Positions 47,176 to 60,121 of a stretch of 64,000 bases of DNA are shown here, piece after piece. The translations under genes and the position numbers were made by a program. Where the stretch lies: the NCBI GenBank assembly GCA_037178625.1, contig JAWZXG010000040.1, forward strand, positions 41,990 through 105,989, read 5' to 3'. This DNA is from Skeletonema tropicum. Lineage: Eukaryota > Bacillariophyta > Thalassiosirophyceae > Thalassiosirales > Thalassiosiraceae. Under the pieces are notes generated by a model, which worked only from the letters and a program-made list of their open reading frames with translations, was not told where the DNA came from and ran no database searches. Positions within the stretch are counted from its first letter, which is position 1; each line of letters begins with the position of its first letter.

Positions 47176-48111
47176 GTTGCGACATTGACAGCTTCTCACT
47201 TTTTGACCGACACCGATCAACGAAGCGAAGACGAAGCAAGCAAGCACAATGGCAATAAGAAGTAGTAGCACCTACTGCCGTGCCAATCATTACTATACGC
47301 CGTGCCAATCACCCGCTCGCCCGTGCCAACAAATCATGGACTCCACTGTATTGTAGTAGAAGTTGATAAATAGTTCCCTCGTGCGTCTATTAACACACAC
47401 GTACCTTCTGGATGGATGAGGCTGATCGTCATGAGTGTCTTCAGCGCAGCGTTTAGAGCCCACCCCGTGCCAACTAATCATTGACGAGGCTGATTAAGGT
47501 GGTCGCTTTTTGAGATCTTACATCGTACCAACTGTCATTGATATGAATATTGGACTGTTCGAATTCGATAGAGCTTGAATTGACGATTCCAATGCTCGTC
47601 TCATTGTTATCTACGAAGCGAGGCGAGCGCAACGCAACGAGCGGAGCACTGCCATTGAAAACAGCGCTCGACTTCTAGGGGTCGATTTAGTTGATTCGAT
47701 TAACAAAGGGGTCGATATTTGGCCTTGGTAATAGTAACAATCGATAGGGATTGGCGAGAGCGTTCCAAATCACTACTCATTGTCTTGATACGACAACTGC
47801 AACGGGAGATATTAAGGAAGAGGATGATTTGGAGAGGAATGAAAGGGTACAATAATAGTGTTTATTCGTCTTACTTGCTGCGATCACCTACAAGTCAACA
47901 TATCGGAGGAGGTATCTCTAACTCAATAGAATAGAATGACTACTTTAGTAAAACCTAAACAACATATATTATATTACTTGCCATCGATTAATCCCTCTTG
48001 GCAAACTCTTATCTATCTAGCAGCTGCAGACTCTCTCCTCTGAGGTCCGCGCTAATACTAATATGTATCAACCATCCTCCGTCCTCTCACTCTCACACAC
48101 CATACAACCAT

Positions 48112-49197
48112 CTACATGTCATCCACAAGCTGAACCTTGGCACGATCAAGCTTACTCTTCAAATAAAACGCATACGTCGAGAGAAGAATGAACGAACAAC
48201 TAAACAACCCAATAAACACCCCCGCAGCCGAACTAGAATGAGACTTGGAGAACAATTCCACCATCCTTGTAGACCATGTTGATACCCTCCATGAATTGAC
48301 ATGCCTTGTTGTTGCCACTTCCACCACCGTTCAAAGTCTGTTCACACTTTCCTGCCTCGAGGTAGATTGCCTCACATCCCTCCTTGACTGCATCTGCATC
48401 CTGTTGATCATTGTAATTGGCATCACCTCCTTCCATACAAGACATGCATTCATTTCCAATCAGTGTCGTTTGAGCATGAGGAAGTTCCTTCCCAGTAATG
48501 GACGTGTACACGTCTTCACCGCCATAGACATCGGCTAGGTTGCTACAGGTATCATCTGTAAAGACCCCATGAGAATGGATCCTCCATCACTCGAACAATA
48601 CGCTCCAGTATAGTACGCTTCTCCATTCAACTGCTGACAAGTCACCATATCCATCAAATCCCACTCCTCGTCCACCTCTTGCTGCTGCTGTCCACCGTTC
48701 TCCTCTGCATAGGGATTATTGTCCACACAATACTCCATCCCCTTATTCATAAAACAGTCATACTCACACTTCTCAAACGTTCCATAATTATCATCCCCAT
48801 TGCCATTGTTGTTATAACATCCACATTCGTTACTACGGGCGTATTCACAATTGTAATCTTGATCTTGTTGGACTGCATCTAGATAGGATTGCAGATAAGT
48901 GTCCATGGAGATGATGTAGTCGCCATAGCCGGATTTGCAGCCGTAGGCACTATCGGTGGCGCAGGTGTTGGTGGGGCAGAGGCGGAAGCGGACTAGGTTG
49001 AGGTTGGTGAGTTTGATATCGCCCTCGTCGTCGCCGCCGTCGTTGGCATCTTCGTTCCATTGGGGTGTAGTGTGACATCCTTGGAATTTGAGTGAGTAGT
49101 TGGCTACCCAGCTGTAGTCGACTTGTTGATTGTCGTCACCGTCGAGACGTCGTGCGGAAGAAGGCGATGAGTGTCGTTTTGGAAAGCTCTCGTTGAG
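48112..49197 (-). pseudogene. Main Cys-rich membrane protein gene, unit 18 copy, two frameshifts
   Basis: Has +A near 48255 (just before the membrane helix) and C5 to C4 at 48565-48568. The C-terminal Cys cluster is readable only as a separate fragment. Confidence 0.7.
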
Positions 49198-49650
49198 CTC
49201 TATCGATTAGTTGTTGAATGAGCTTGATTGGACGACTTTTGTTTGATCGTCTTGGTTAAAAAACGGTGCTACGTCTACGTTCAGCACGAGCGAGGCAGCC
49301 GACAGCGACAGCCGGCCAAATTGAATCTCAATCCGGCTTGACAGCCAGAATTTCCAAACAGATAATATCCAAAAGTTGACAATGTGACCACTATTCGAAT
49401 CGTCTCTTCAAGCTGCATCGAATCGATTAATGCCCTGATCAGACTTTCATCGTCAAAATACTCCTATATAATCACAGCTCAGACAGTTGTAGACGATCAG
49501 CACTCAGCACCGACCGTGACCGTCCATGACAATTGTTACATCTAAGATCCAGACGCTGCTGCTGAAGACACTGCTGTAGATACGATCAGGTAAGATCCAT
49601 TCGAATATTAGATTATTCATCTCTGTAATCACTGGAGAGCGGTGGGCTCC

Positions 49651-49911
49651 ATGATGGGTTCACTCGACATGTGGGAGGTGCACCGTCATCATTCATCATC
49701 CGGCAAGGGCTACATCATACGCTCGGCAATAATAATAATACCACCCAGCAACAGTGTGATAGTTCTTGTTCTACTGGCAGGAAGCGGTCGGCTCGCTTTG
49801 ATGTTGCTGCCTGGTGGAGTTGGCTACTCTATTGGTATTGGATGCAGCATGCAGCATTTGAAGTGGTGTCTGCTTTGGATCTTTGGATTTGATTTTGTGG
49901 GTTCGGGGTGA
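49651..49911 (+). CDS. Small hydrophobic ORF, unit 19 copy
   Basis: Intact. The two indels of this unit (A-run at 49258 and +T near 49560) lie upstream of it. Confidence 0.33.
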   Translation: MMGSLDMWEVHRHHSSSGKGYIIRSAIIIIPPSNSVIVLVLLAGSGRLALMLLPGGVGYSIGIGCSMQHLKWCLLWIFGFDFVGSG

Positions 49912-50843
49912 GTTGCGACATTGACAGCTTCTCACTTTTTGACCGACACCGATCAACGAAGCGAAGACGAAGCAAGCAAGCACAATGGCAATAAGAAGTA
50001 GTAGCACCTACTGCCGTGCCAATCATTACTATACGCCGTGCCAATCACCCGCTCGCCCGTGCCAACAAATCATGGACTCCACTGTATTGTAGTAGAAGTT
50101 GATAAATAGTTCCCTCGTGCGTCTATTAACACACACGTACCTTCTGGATGGATGAGGCTGATCGTCATGAGTGTCTTCAGCGCAGCGTTTAGAGCCCACC
50201 CCGTGCCAACTAATCATTGACGAGGCTGATTAAGGTGGTCGCTTTTTGAGATCTTACATCGTACCAACTGTCATTGATATGAATATTGGACTGTTCGAAT
50301 TCGATAGAGCTTGAATTGACGATTCCAATGCTCGTCTCATTGTTATCTACGAAGCGAGGCGAGCGCAACGCAACGAGCGGAGCACTGCCATTGAAAACAG
50401 CGCTCGACTTCTAGGGGTCGATTTAGTTGATTCGATTAACAAAGGGTCGATATTTGGCCTTGGTAATAGTAACAATCGATAGGGATTGGCGAGAGCGTTC
50501 CAAATCACTACTCATTGTCTTGATACGACAACTGCAACGGGAGATATTAAGGAAGAGGATGATTTGGAGAGGAATGAAAGGGTACAATAATAGTGTTTAT
50601 TCGTCTTACTTGCTGCGATCACTACAAGTCAACATATCGGAGGAGGTATCTCTAACTCAATAGAATAGAATGACTACTTTAGTAAAACCTAAACAACATA
50701 TATTATATTACTTGCCATCGATTAATCCCTCTTGGCAAACTCTTATCTATCTAGCAGCTGCAGACTCTCCTCTGAGGTCCGCGCTAATACTAATATGTAT
50801 CAACCATCCTCCGTCCTCTCACTCTCACACACCATACAACCAT

Positions 50844-51929
50844 CTACATGTCATCCACAAGCTGAACCTTGGCACGATCAAGCTTACTCTTCAAATAAAA
50901 CGCATACGTCGAGAGAAGAATGAACGAACAACTAAACAACCCAATAAACACCCCCGCAGCCGAACTAGAATGAGACTTGGAGAACATTCCACCATCCTTG
51001 TAGACCATGTTGATACCCTCCATGAATTGACATGCCTTGTTGTTGCCACTTCCACCACCGTTCAAAGTCTGTTCACACTTTCCTGCCTCGAGGTAGATTG
51101 CCTCACATCCCTCCTTGACTGCATCTGCATCCTGTTGATCATTGTAATTGGCATCACCTCCTTCCATACAAGACATGCATTCATTTCCAATCAGTGTCGT
51201 TTGAGCATGAGGAAGTTCCTTCCCAGTAATGGACGTGTACACGTCTTCACCGCCATAGACATCGGCTAGGTTGCTACAGGTATCATCTGTAAAGACCCCC
51301 ATGAGAATGGATCCTCCATCACTCGAACAATACGCTCCAGTATAGTACGCTTCTCCATTCAACTGCTGACAAGTCACCATATCCATCAAATCCCACTCCT
51401 CGTCCACCTCTTGCTGCTGCTGTCCACCGTTCTCCTCTGCATAGGGATTATTGTCCACACAATACTCCATCCCCTTATTCATAAAACAGTCATACTCACA
51501 CTTCTCAAACGTTCCATAATTATCATCCCCATTGCCATTGTTGTTATAACATCCACATTCGTTACTACGGGCGTATTCACAATTGTAATCTTGATCTTGT
51601 TGGACTGCATCTAGATAGGATTGCAGATAAGTGTCCATGGAGATGATGTAGTCGCCATAGCCGGATTTGCAGCCGTAGGCACTATCGGTGGCGCAGGTGT
51701 TGGTGGGGCAGAGGCGGAAGCGGACTAGGTTGAGGTTGGTGAGTTTGATATCGCCCTCGTCGTCGCCGCCGTCGTTGGCATCTTCGTTCCATTGGGGTGT
51801 AGTGTGACATCCTTGGAATTTGAGTGAGTAGTTGGCTACCCAGCTGTAGTCGACTTGTTGATTGTCGTCACCGTCGAGACGTCGTGCGGAAGAAGGCGAT
51901 GAGTGTCGTTTTGGAAAGCTCTCGTTGAG
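50844..51929 (-). CDS. Main Cys-rich membrane protein gene, unit 19 copy
   Basis: Intact. Same translation as unit 5. Confidence 0.77.
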   Translation of the reverse strand, partial: LNESFPKRHSSPSSARRLDGDDNQQVDYSWVANYSLKFQGCHTTPQWNEDANDGGDDEGDIKLTNLNLVRFRLCPTNTCATDSAYGCKSGYGDYIISMDTYLQSYLDAVQQDQDYNCEYARSNECGCYNNNGNGDDNYGTFEKCEYDCFMNKGMEYCVDNNPYAEENGGQQQQEVDEEWDLMDMVTCQQLNGEAYYTGAYCSSDGGSILMGVFTDDTCSNLADVYGGEDVYTSITGKELPHAQTTLIGNECMSCMEGGDANYNDQQDADAVKEGCEAIYLEAGKCEQTLNGGGSGNNKACQFMEGINMVYKDGGMFSKSHSSSAAGVFIGLFSCSFILLSTYAFYLKSKLDRAKVQLVDDM

Positions 51930-52380
51930 CTCTATCGATTAGTTGTTGAATGAGCTTGATTGGACGACTTTTGTTTGATCGTCTTGGTTAAAAACGGTGC
52001 TACGTCTACGTTCAGCACGAGCGAGGCAGCCGACAGCGACAGCCGGCCAAATTGAATCTCAATCCGGCTTGACAGCCAGAATTTCCAAACAGATAATATC
52101 CAAAAGTTGACAATGTGACCACTATTCGAATCGTCTCTTCAAGCTGCATCGAATCGATTAATGCCCTGATCAGACTTTCATCGTCAAAATACTCCTATAT
52201 AATCACAGCTCAGACAGTTGTAGACGATCAGCACTCAGCACCGACCGTGACCGTCCATGACAATTGTTACATCTAAGATCCAGACGCTGCGCTGAAGACA
52301 CTGCTGTAGATACGATCAGGTAAGATCCATTCGAATATTAGATTATTCATCTCTGTAATCACTGGAGAGCGGTGGGCTCC

Positions 52381-52641
52381 ATGATGGGTTCACTCGACAT
52401 GTGGGAGGTGCACCGTCATCATTCATCATCCGGCAAGGGCTACATCATACGCTCGGCAATAATAATAATACCACCCAGCAACAGTGTGATAGTTCTTGTT
52501 CTACTGGCAGGAAGCGGTCGGCTCGCTTTGATGTTGCTGCCTGGTGGAGTTGGCTACTCTATTGGTATTGGATGCAGCATGCAGCATTTGAAGTGGTGTC
52601 TGCTTTGGATCTTTGGATTTGATTTTGTGGGTTCGGGGTGA
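52381..52641 (+). CDS. Small hydrophobic ORF, unit 20 copy
   Basis: Intact, same translation as the unit 5 copy. Confidence 0.33.
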   Translation: MMGSLDMWEVHRHHSSSGKGYIIRSAIIIIPPSNSVIVLVLLAGSGRLALMLLPGGVGYSIGIGCSMQHLKWCLLWIFGFDFVGSG

Positions 52642-53573
52642 GTTGCGACATTGACAGCTTCTCACTTTTTGACCGACACCGATCAACGAAGCGAAGACGA
52701 AGCAAGCAAGCACAATGGCAATAAGAAGTAGTAGCACCTACTGCCGTGCCAATCATTACTATACGCCGTGCCAATCACCCGCTCGCCCGTGCCAACAAAT
52801 CATGGACTCCACTGTATTGTAGTAGAAGTTGATAAATAGTTCCCTCGTGCGTCTATTAACACACACGTACCTTCTGGATGGATGAGGCTGATCGTCATGA
52901 GTGTCTTCAGCGCAGCGTTTAGAGCCCACCCCGTGCCAACTAATCATTGACGAGGCTGATTAAGGTGGTCGCTTTTTGAGATCTTACATCGTACCAACTG
53001 TCATTGATATGAATATTGGACTGTTCGAATTCGATAGAGCTTGAATTGACGATTCCAATGCTCGTCTCATTGTTATCTACGAAGCGAGGCGAGCGCAACG
53101 CAACGAGCGGAGCACTGCCATTGAAAACAGCGCTCGACTTCTAGGGGTCGATTTAGTTGATTCGATTAACAAAGGGTCGATATTTGGCCTTGGTAATAGT
53201 AACAATCGATAGGGATTGGCGAGAGCGTTCCAAATCACTACTCATTGTCTTGATACGACAACTGCAACGGGAGATATTAAGGAAGAGGATGATTTGGAGA
53301 GGAATGAAAGGGTACAATAATAGTGTTTATTCGTCTTACTTGCTGCGATCACTACAAGTCAACATATCGGAGGAGGTATCTCTAACTCAATAGAATAGAA
53401 TGACTACTTTAGTAAAACCTAAACAACATATATTATATTACTTGCCATCGATTAATCCCTCTTGGCAAACTCTTATCTATCTAGCAGCTGCAGACTCTCC
53501 TCTGAGGTCCGCGCTAATACTAATATGTATCAACCATCCTCCGTCCTCTCACTCTCACACACCATACAACCAT

Positions 53574-54659
53574 CTACATGTCATCCACAAGCTGAACCTT
53601 GGCACGATCAAGCTTACTCTTCAAATAAAACGCATACGTCGAGAGAAGAATGAACGAACAACTAAACAACCCAATAAACACCCCCGCAGCCGAACTAGAA
53701 TGAGACTTGGAGAACATTCCACCATCCTTGTAGACCATGTTGATACCCTCCATGAATTGACATGCCTTGTTGTTGCCACTTCCACCACCGTTCAAAGTCT
53801 GTTCACACTTTCCTGCCTCGAGGTAGATTGCCTCACATCCCTCCTTGACTGCATCTGCATCCTGTTGATCATTGTAATTGGCATCACCTCCTTCCATACA
53901 AGACATGCATTCATTTCCAATCAGTGTCGTTTGAGCATGAGGAAGTTCCTTCCCAGTAATGGACGTGTACACGTCTTCACCGCCATAGACATCGGCTAGG
54001 TTGCTACAGGTATCATCTGTAAAGACCCCCATGAGAATGGATCCTCCATCACTCGAACAATACGCTCCAGTATAGTACGCTTCTCCATTCAACTGCTGAC
54101 AAGTCACCATATCCATCAAATCCCACTCCTCGTCCACCTCTTGCTGCTGCTGTCCACCGTTCTCCTCTGCATAGGGATTATTGTCCACACAATACTCCAT
54201 CCCCTTATTCATAAAACAGTCATACTCACACTTCTCAAACGTTCCATAATTATCATCCCCATTGCCATTGTTGTTATAACATCCACATTCGTTACTACGG
54301 GCGTATTCACAATTGTAATCTTGATCTTGTTGGACTGCATCTAGATAGGATTGCAGATAAGTGTCCATGGAGATGATGTAGTCGCCATAGCCGGATTTGC
54401 AGCCGTAGGCACTATCGGTGGCGCAGGTGTTGGTGGGGCAGAGGCGGAAGCGGACTAGGTTGAGGTTGGTGAGTTTGATATCGCCCTCGTCGTCGCCGCC
54501 GTCGTTGGCATCTTCGTTCCATTGGGGTGTAGTGTGACATCCTTGGAATTTGAGTGAGTAGTTGGCTACCCAGCTGTAGTCGACTTGTTGATTGTCGTCA
54601 CCGTCGAGACGTCGTGCGGAAGAAGGCGATGAGTGTCGTTTTGGAAAGCTCTCGTTGAG
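53574..54659 (-). CDS. Main Cys-rich membrane protein gene, unit 20 copy
   Basis: Intact. Same translation as unit 5. The +T at 54837-54839 in its upstream region joins two frames there (a 72-codon run starting at the ATG at 54878-54880), but this does not connect to the main exon. Confidence 0.77.
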   Translation of the reverse strand, partial: LNESFPKRHSSPSSARRLDGDDNQQVDYSWVANYSLKFQGCHTTPQWNEDANDGGDDEGDIKLTNLNLVRFRLCPTNTCATDSAYGCKSGYGDYIISMDTYLQSYLDAVQQDQDYNCEYARSNECGCYNNNGNGDDNYGTFEKCEYDCFMNKGMEYCVDNNPYAEENGGQQQQEVDEEWDLMDMVTCQQLNGEAYYTGAYCSSDGGSILMGVFTDDTCSNLADVYGGEDVYTSITGKELPHAQTTLIGNECMSCMEGGDANYNDQQDADAVKEGCEAIYLEAGKCEQTLNGGGSGNNKACQFMEGINMVYKDGGMFSKSHSSSAAGVFIGLFSCSFILLSTYAFYLKSKLDRAKVQLVDDM

Positions 54660-55111
54660 CTCTATCGATTAGTTGTTGAATGAGCTTGATTGGACGACTT
54701 TTGTTTGATCGTCTTGGTTAAAAACGGTGCTACGTCTACGTTCAGCACGAGCGAGGCAGCCGACAGCGACAGCCGGCCAAATTGAATCTCAATCCGGCTT
54801 GACAGCCAGAATTTCCAAACAGATAATATCCAAAAGTTTGACAATGTGACCACTATTCGAATCGTCTCTTCAAGCTGCATCGAATCGATTAATGCCCTGA
54901 TCAGACTTTCATCGTCAAAATACTCCTATATAATCACAGCTCAGACAGTTGTAGACGATCAGCACTCAGCACCGACCGTGACCGTCCATGACAATTGTTA
55001 CATCTAAGATCCAGACGCTGCGCTGAAGACACTGCTGTAGATACGATCAGGTAAGATCCATTCGAATATTAGATTATTCATCTCTGTAATCACTGGAGAG
55101 CGGTGGGCTCC

Positions 55112-55372
55112 ATGATGGGTTCACTCGACATGTGGGAGGTGCACCGTCATCATTCATCATCCGGCAAGGGCTACATCATACGCTCGGCAATAATAATAAT
55201 ACCACCCAGCAACAGTGTGATAGTTCTTGTTCTACTGGCAGGAAGCGGTCGGCTCGCTTTGATGTTGCTGCCTGGTGGAGTTGGCTACTCTATTGGTATT
55301 GGATGCAGCATGCAGCATTTGAAGTGGTGTCTGCTTTGGATCTTTGGATTTGATTTTGTGGGTTCGGGGTGA
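55112..55372 (+). CDS. Small hydrophobic ORF, unit 21 copy
   Basis: Intact, same translation as the unit 5 copy. Confidence 0.33.
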   Translation: MMGSLDMWEVHRHHSSSGKGYIIRSAIIIIPPSNSVIVLVLLAGSGRLALMLLPGGVGYSIGIGCSMQHLKWCLLWIFGFDFVGSG

Positions 55373-56304
55373 GTTGCGACATTGACAGCTTCTCACTTTT
55401 TGACCGACACCGATCAACGAAGCGAAGACGAAGCAAGCAAGCACAATGGCAATAAGAAGTAGTAGCACCTACTGCCGTGCCAATCATTACTATACGCCGT
55501 GCCAATCACCCGCTCGCCCGTGCCAACAAATCATGGACTCCACTGTATTGTAGTAGAAGTTGATAAATAGTTCCCTCGTGCGTCTATTAACACACACGTA
55601 CCTTCTGGATGGATGAGGCTGATCGTCATGAGTGTCTTCAGCGCAGCGTTTAGAGCCCACCCCGTGCCAACTAATCATTGACGAGGCTGATTAAGGTGGT
55701 CGCTTTTTGAGATCTTACATCGTACCAACTGTCATTGATATGAATATTGGACTGTTCGAATTCGATAGAGCTTGAATTGACGATTCCAATGCTCGTCTCA
55801 TTGTTATCTACGAAGCGAGGCGAGCGCAACGCAACGAGCGGAGCACTGCCATTGAAAACAGCGCTCGACTTCTAGGGGTCGATTTAGTTGATTCGATTAA
55901 CAAAGGGTCGATATTTGGCCTTGGTAATAGTAACAATCGATAGGGATTGGCGAGAGCGTTCCAAATCACTACTCATTGTCTTGATACGACAACTGCAACG
56001 GGAGATATTAAGGAAGAGGATGATTTGGAGAGGAATGAAAGGGTACAATAATAGTGTTTATTCGTCTTACTTGCTGCGATCACTACAAGTCAACATATCG
56101 GAGGAGGTATCTCTAACTCAATAGAATAGAATGACTACTTTAGTAAAACCTAAACAACATATATTATATTACTTGCCATCGATTAATCCCTCTTGGCAAA
56201 CTCTTATCTATCTAGCAGCTGCAGACTCTCCTCTGAGGTCCGCGCTAATACTAATATGTATCAACCATCCTCCGTCCTCTCACTCTCACACACCATACAA
56301 CCAT

Positions 56305-57390
56305 CTACATGTCATCCACAAGCTGAACCTTGGCACGATCAAGCTTACTCTTCAAATAAAACGCATACGTCGAGAGAAGAATGAACGAACAACTAAACAA
56401 CCCAATAAACACCCCCGCAGCCGAACTAGAATGAGACTTGGAGAACATTCCACCATCCTTGTAGACCATGTTGATACCCTCCATGAATTGACATGCCTTG
56501 TTGTTGCCACTTCCACCACCGTTCAAAGTCTGTTCACACTTTCCTGCCTCGAGGTAGATTGCCTCACATCCCTCCTTGACTGCATCTGCATCCTGTTGAT
56601 CATTGTAATTGGCATCACCTCCTTCCATACAAGACATGCATTCATTTCCAATCAGTGTCGTTTGAGCATGAGGAAGTTCCTTCCCAGTAATGGACGTGTA
56701 CACGTCTTCACCGCCATAGACATCGGCTAGGTTGCTACAGGTATCATCTGTAAAGACCCCCATGAGAATGGATCCTCCATCACTCGAACAATACGCTCCA
56801 GTATAGTACGCTTCTCCATTCAACTGCTGACAAGTCACCATATCCATCAAATCCCACTCCTCGTCCACCTCTTGCTGCTGCTGTCCACCGTTCTCCTCTG
56901 CATAGGGATTATTGTCCACACAATACTCCATCCCCTTATTCATAAAACAGTCATACTCACACTTCTCAAACGTTCCATAATTATCATCCCCATTGCCATT
57001 GTTGTTATAACATCCACATTCGTTACTACGGGCGTATTCACAATTGTAATCTTGATCTTGTTGGACTGCATCTAGATAGGATTGCAGATAAGTGTCCATG
57101 GAGATGATGTAGTCGCCATAGCCGGATTTGCAGCCGTAGGCACTATCGGTGGCGCAGGTGTTGGTGGGGCAGAGGCGGAAGCGGACTAGGTTGAGGTTGG
57201 TGAGTTTGATATCGCCCTCGTCGTCGCCGCCGTCGTTGGCATCTTCGTTCCATTGGGGTGTAGTGTGACATCCTTGGAATTTGAGTGAGTAGTTGGCTAC
57301 CCAGCTGTAGTCGACTTGTTGATTGTCGTCACCGTCGAGACGTCGTGCGGAAGAAGGCGATGAGTGTCGTTTTGGAAAGCTCTCGTTGAG
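56305..57390 (-). CDS. Main Cys-rich membrane protein gene, unit 21 copy
   Basis: Intact. Same translation as unit 5. Confidence 0.77.
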   Translation of the reverse strand, partial: LNESFPKRHSSPSSARRLDGDDNQQVDYSWVANYSLKFQGCHTTPQWNEDANDGGDDEGDIKLTNLNLVRFRLCPTNTCATDSAYGCKSGYGDYIISMDTYLQSYLDAVQQDQDYNCEYARSNECGCYNNNGNGDDNYGTFEKCEYDCFMNKGMEYCVDNNPYAEENGGQQQQEVDEEWDLMDMVTCQQLNGEAYYTGAYCSSDGGSILMGVFTDDTCSNLADVYGGEDVYTSITGKELPHAQTTLIGNECMSCMEGGDANYNDQQDADAVKEGCEAIYLEAGKCEQTLNGGGSGNNKACQFMEGINMVYKDGGMFSKSHSSSAAGVFIGLFSCSFILLSTYAFYLKSKLDRAKVQLVDDM

Positions 57391-57842
57391 CTCTATCGAT
57401 TAGTTGTTGAATGAGCTTGATTGGACGACTTTTGTTTGATCGTCTTGGTTAAAAACGGTGCTACGTCTACGTTCAGCACGAGCGAGGCAGCCGACAGCGA
57501 CAGCCGGCCAAATTGAATCTCAATCCGGCTTGACAGCCAGAATTTCCAAACAGATATATATCCAAAAGTTGACAATGTGACCACTATTCGAATCGTCTCT
57601 TCAAGCTGCATCGAATCGATTAATGCCCTGATCAGACTTTCATCGTCAAAATACTCCTATATAATCACAGCTCAGACAGTTGTAGACGATCAGCACTCAG
57701 CACCGACCGTGACCGTCCATGACAATTGTTACATCTAAGATCCAGACGCTGCGCTGAAGACACTGCTGTAGATACGATCAGGTAAGATCCATTCGAATAT
57801 TAGATTATTCATCTCTGTAATCACTGGAGAGCGGTGGGCTCC

Positions 57843-58103
57843 ATGATGGGTTCACTCGACATGTGGGAGGTGCACCGTCATCATTCATCATCCGGCAAGG
57901 GCTACATCATACGCTCGGCAATAATAATAATACCACCCAGCAACAGTGTGATAGTTCTTGTTCTACTGGCAGGAAGCGGTCGGCTCGCTTTGATGTTGCT
58001 GCCTGGTGGAGTTGGCTACTCTATTGGTATTGGATGCAGCATGCAGCATTTGAAGTGGTGTCTGCTTTGGATCTTTGGATTTGATTTTGTGGGTTCGGGG
58101 TGA
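57843..58103 (+). CDS. Small hydrophobic ORF, unit 22 copy
   Basis: Intact, same translation as the unit 5 copy. Confidence 0.33.
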   Translation: MMGSLDMWEVHRHHSSSGKGYIIRSAIIIIPPSNSVIVLVLLAGSGRLALMLLPGGVGYSIGIGCSMQHLKWCLLWIFGFDFVGSG

Positions 58104-59035
58104 GTTGCGACATTGACAGCTTCTCACTTTTTGACCGACACCGATCAACGAAGCGAAGACGAAGCAAGCAAGCACAATGGCAATAAGAAGTAGTAGCACC
58201 TACTGCCGTGCCAATCATTACTATACGCCGTGCCAATCACCCGCTCGCCCGTGCCAACAAATCATGGACTCCACTGTATTGTAGTAGAAGTTGATAAATA
58301 GTTCCCTCGTGCGTCTATTAACACACACGTACCTTCTGGATGGATGAGGCTGATCGTCATGAGTGTCTTCAGCGCAGCGTTTAGAGCCCACCCCGTGCCA
58401 ACTAATCATTGACGAGGCTGATTAAGGTGGTCGCTTTTTGAGATCTTACATCGTACCAACTGTCATTGATATGAATATTGGACTGTTCGAATTCGATAGA
58501 GCTTGAATTGACGATTCCAATGCTCGTCTCATTGTTATCTACGAAGCGAGGCGAGCGCAACGCAACGAGCGGAGCACTGCCATTGAAAACAGCGCTCGAC
58601 TTCTAGGGGTCGATTTAGTTGATTCGATTAACAAAGGGTCGATATTTGGCCTTGGTAATAGTAACAATCGATAGGGATTGGCGAGAGCGTTCCAAATCAC
58701 TACTCATTGTCTTGATACGACAACTGCAACGGGAGATATTAAGGAAGAGGATGATTTGGAGAGGAATGAAAGGGTACAATAATAGTGTTTATTCGTCTTA
58801 CTTGCTGCGATCACTACAAGTCAACATATCGGAGGAGGTATCTCTAACTCAATAGAATAGAATGACTACTTTAGTAAAACCTAAACAACATATATTATAT
58901 TACTTGCCATCGATTAATCCCTCTTGGCAAACTCTTATCTATCTAGCAGCTGCAGACTCTCCTCTGAGGTCCGCGCTAATACTAATATGTATCAACCATC
59001 CTCCGTCCTCTCACTCTCACACACCATACAACCAT

Positions 59036-60121
59036 CTACATGTCATCCACAAGCTGAACCTTGGCACGATCAAGCTTACTCTTCAAATAAAACGCATACG
59101 TCGAGAGAAGAATGAACGAACAACTAAACAACCCAATAAACACCCCCGCAGCCGAACTAGAATGAGACTTGGAGAACATTCCACCATCCTTGTAGACCAT
59201 GTTGATACCCTCCATGAATTGACATGCCTTGTTGTTGCCACTTCCACCACCGTTCAAAGTCTGTTCACACTTTCCTGCCTCGAGGTAGATTGCCTCACAT
59301 CCCTCCTTGACTGCATCTGCATCCTGTTGATCATTGTAATTGGCATCACCTCCTTCCATACAAGACATGCATTCATTTCCAATCAGTGTCGTTTGAGCAT
59401 GAGGAAGTTCCTTCCCAGTAATGGACGTGTACACGTCTTCACCGCCATAGACATCGGCTAGGTTGCTACAGGTATCATCTGTAAAGACCCCCATGAGAAT
59501 GGATCCTCCATCACTCGAACAATACGCTCCAGTATAGTACGCTTCTCCATTCAACTGCTGACAAGTCACCATATCCATCAAATCCCACTCCTCGTCCACC
59601 TCTTGCTGCTGCTGTCCACCGTTCTCCTCTGCATAGGGATTATTGTCCACACAATACTCCATCCCCTTATTCATAAAACAGTCATACTCACACTTCTCAA
59701 ACGTTCCATAATTATCATCCCCATTGCCATTGTTGTTATAACATCCACATTCGTTACTACGGGCGTATTCACAATTGTAATCTTGATCTTGTTGGACTGC
59801 ATCTAGATAGGATTGCAGATAAGTGTCCATGGAGATGATGTAGTCGCCATAGCCGGATTTGCAGCCGTAGGCACTATCGGTGGCGCAGGTGTTGGTGGGG
59901 CAGAGGCGGAAGCGGACTAGGTTGAGGTTGGTGAGTTTGATATCGCCCTCGTCGTCGCCGCCGTCGTTGGCATCTTCGTTCCATTGGGGTGTAGTGTGAC
60001 ATCCTTGGAATTTGAGTGAGTAGTTGGCTACCCAGCTGTAGTCGACTTGTTGATTGTCGTCACCGTCGAGACGTCGTGCGGAAGAAGGCGATGAGTGTCG
60101 TTTTGGAAAGCTCTCGTTGAG
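59036..60121 (-). CDS. Main Cys-rich membrane protein gene, unit 22 copy
   Basis: Intact. Same translation as unit 5. Confidence 0.77.
   Translation of the reverse strand, partial: LNESFPKRHSSPSSARRLDGDDNQQVDYSWVANYSLKFQGCHTTPQWNEDANDGGDDEGDIKLTNLNLVRFRLCPTNTCATDSAYGCKSGYGDYIISMDTYLQSYLDAVQQDQDYNCEYARSNECGCYNNNGNGDDNYGTFEKCEYDCFMNKGMEYCVDNNPYAEENGGQQQQEVDEEWDLMDMVTCQQLNGEAYYTGAYCSSDGGSILMGVFTDDTCSNLADVYGGEDVYTSITGKELPHAQTTLIGNECMSCMEGGDANYNDQQDADAVKEGCEAIYLEAGKCEQTLNGGGSGNNKACQFMEGINMVYKDGGMFSKSHSSSAAGVFIGLFSCSFILLSTYAFYLKSKLDRAKVQLVDDM

Larger units (their letters stand above)
46481..49214 (+). repeat. Repeat unit 18 (2,734 bp, indel-rich)
   Basis: Has +G near 47708, +C near 47887, +CT near 48034, +A near 48255 and -C at 48565-48568. 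Confidence 0.97.
49215..51946 (+). repeat. Repeat unit 19 (2,732 bp)
   Basis: Has +A in the run at 49258-49263 and +T near 49560. Both lie upstream of the + ORF. Confidence 0.97.
51947..54676 (+). repeat. Repeat unit 20 (2,730 bp)
   Basis: Consensus length, no indel noticed, both frames intact. Confidence 0.97.
54677..57407 (+). repeat. Repeat unit 21 (2,731 bp)
   Basis: One extra T at 54837-54839, in the region expected to hold the 5' exon of the main gene of unit 20. Confidence 0.97.
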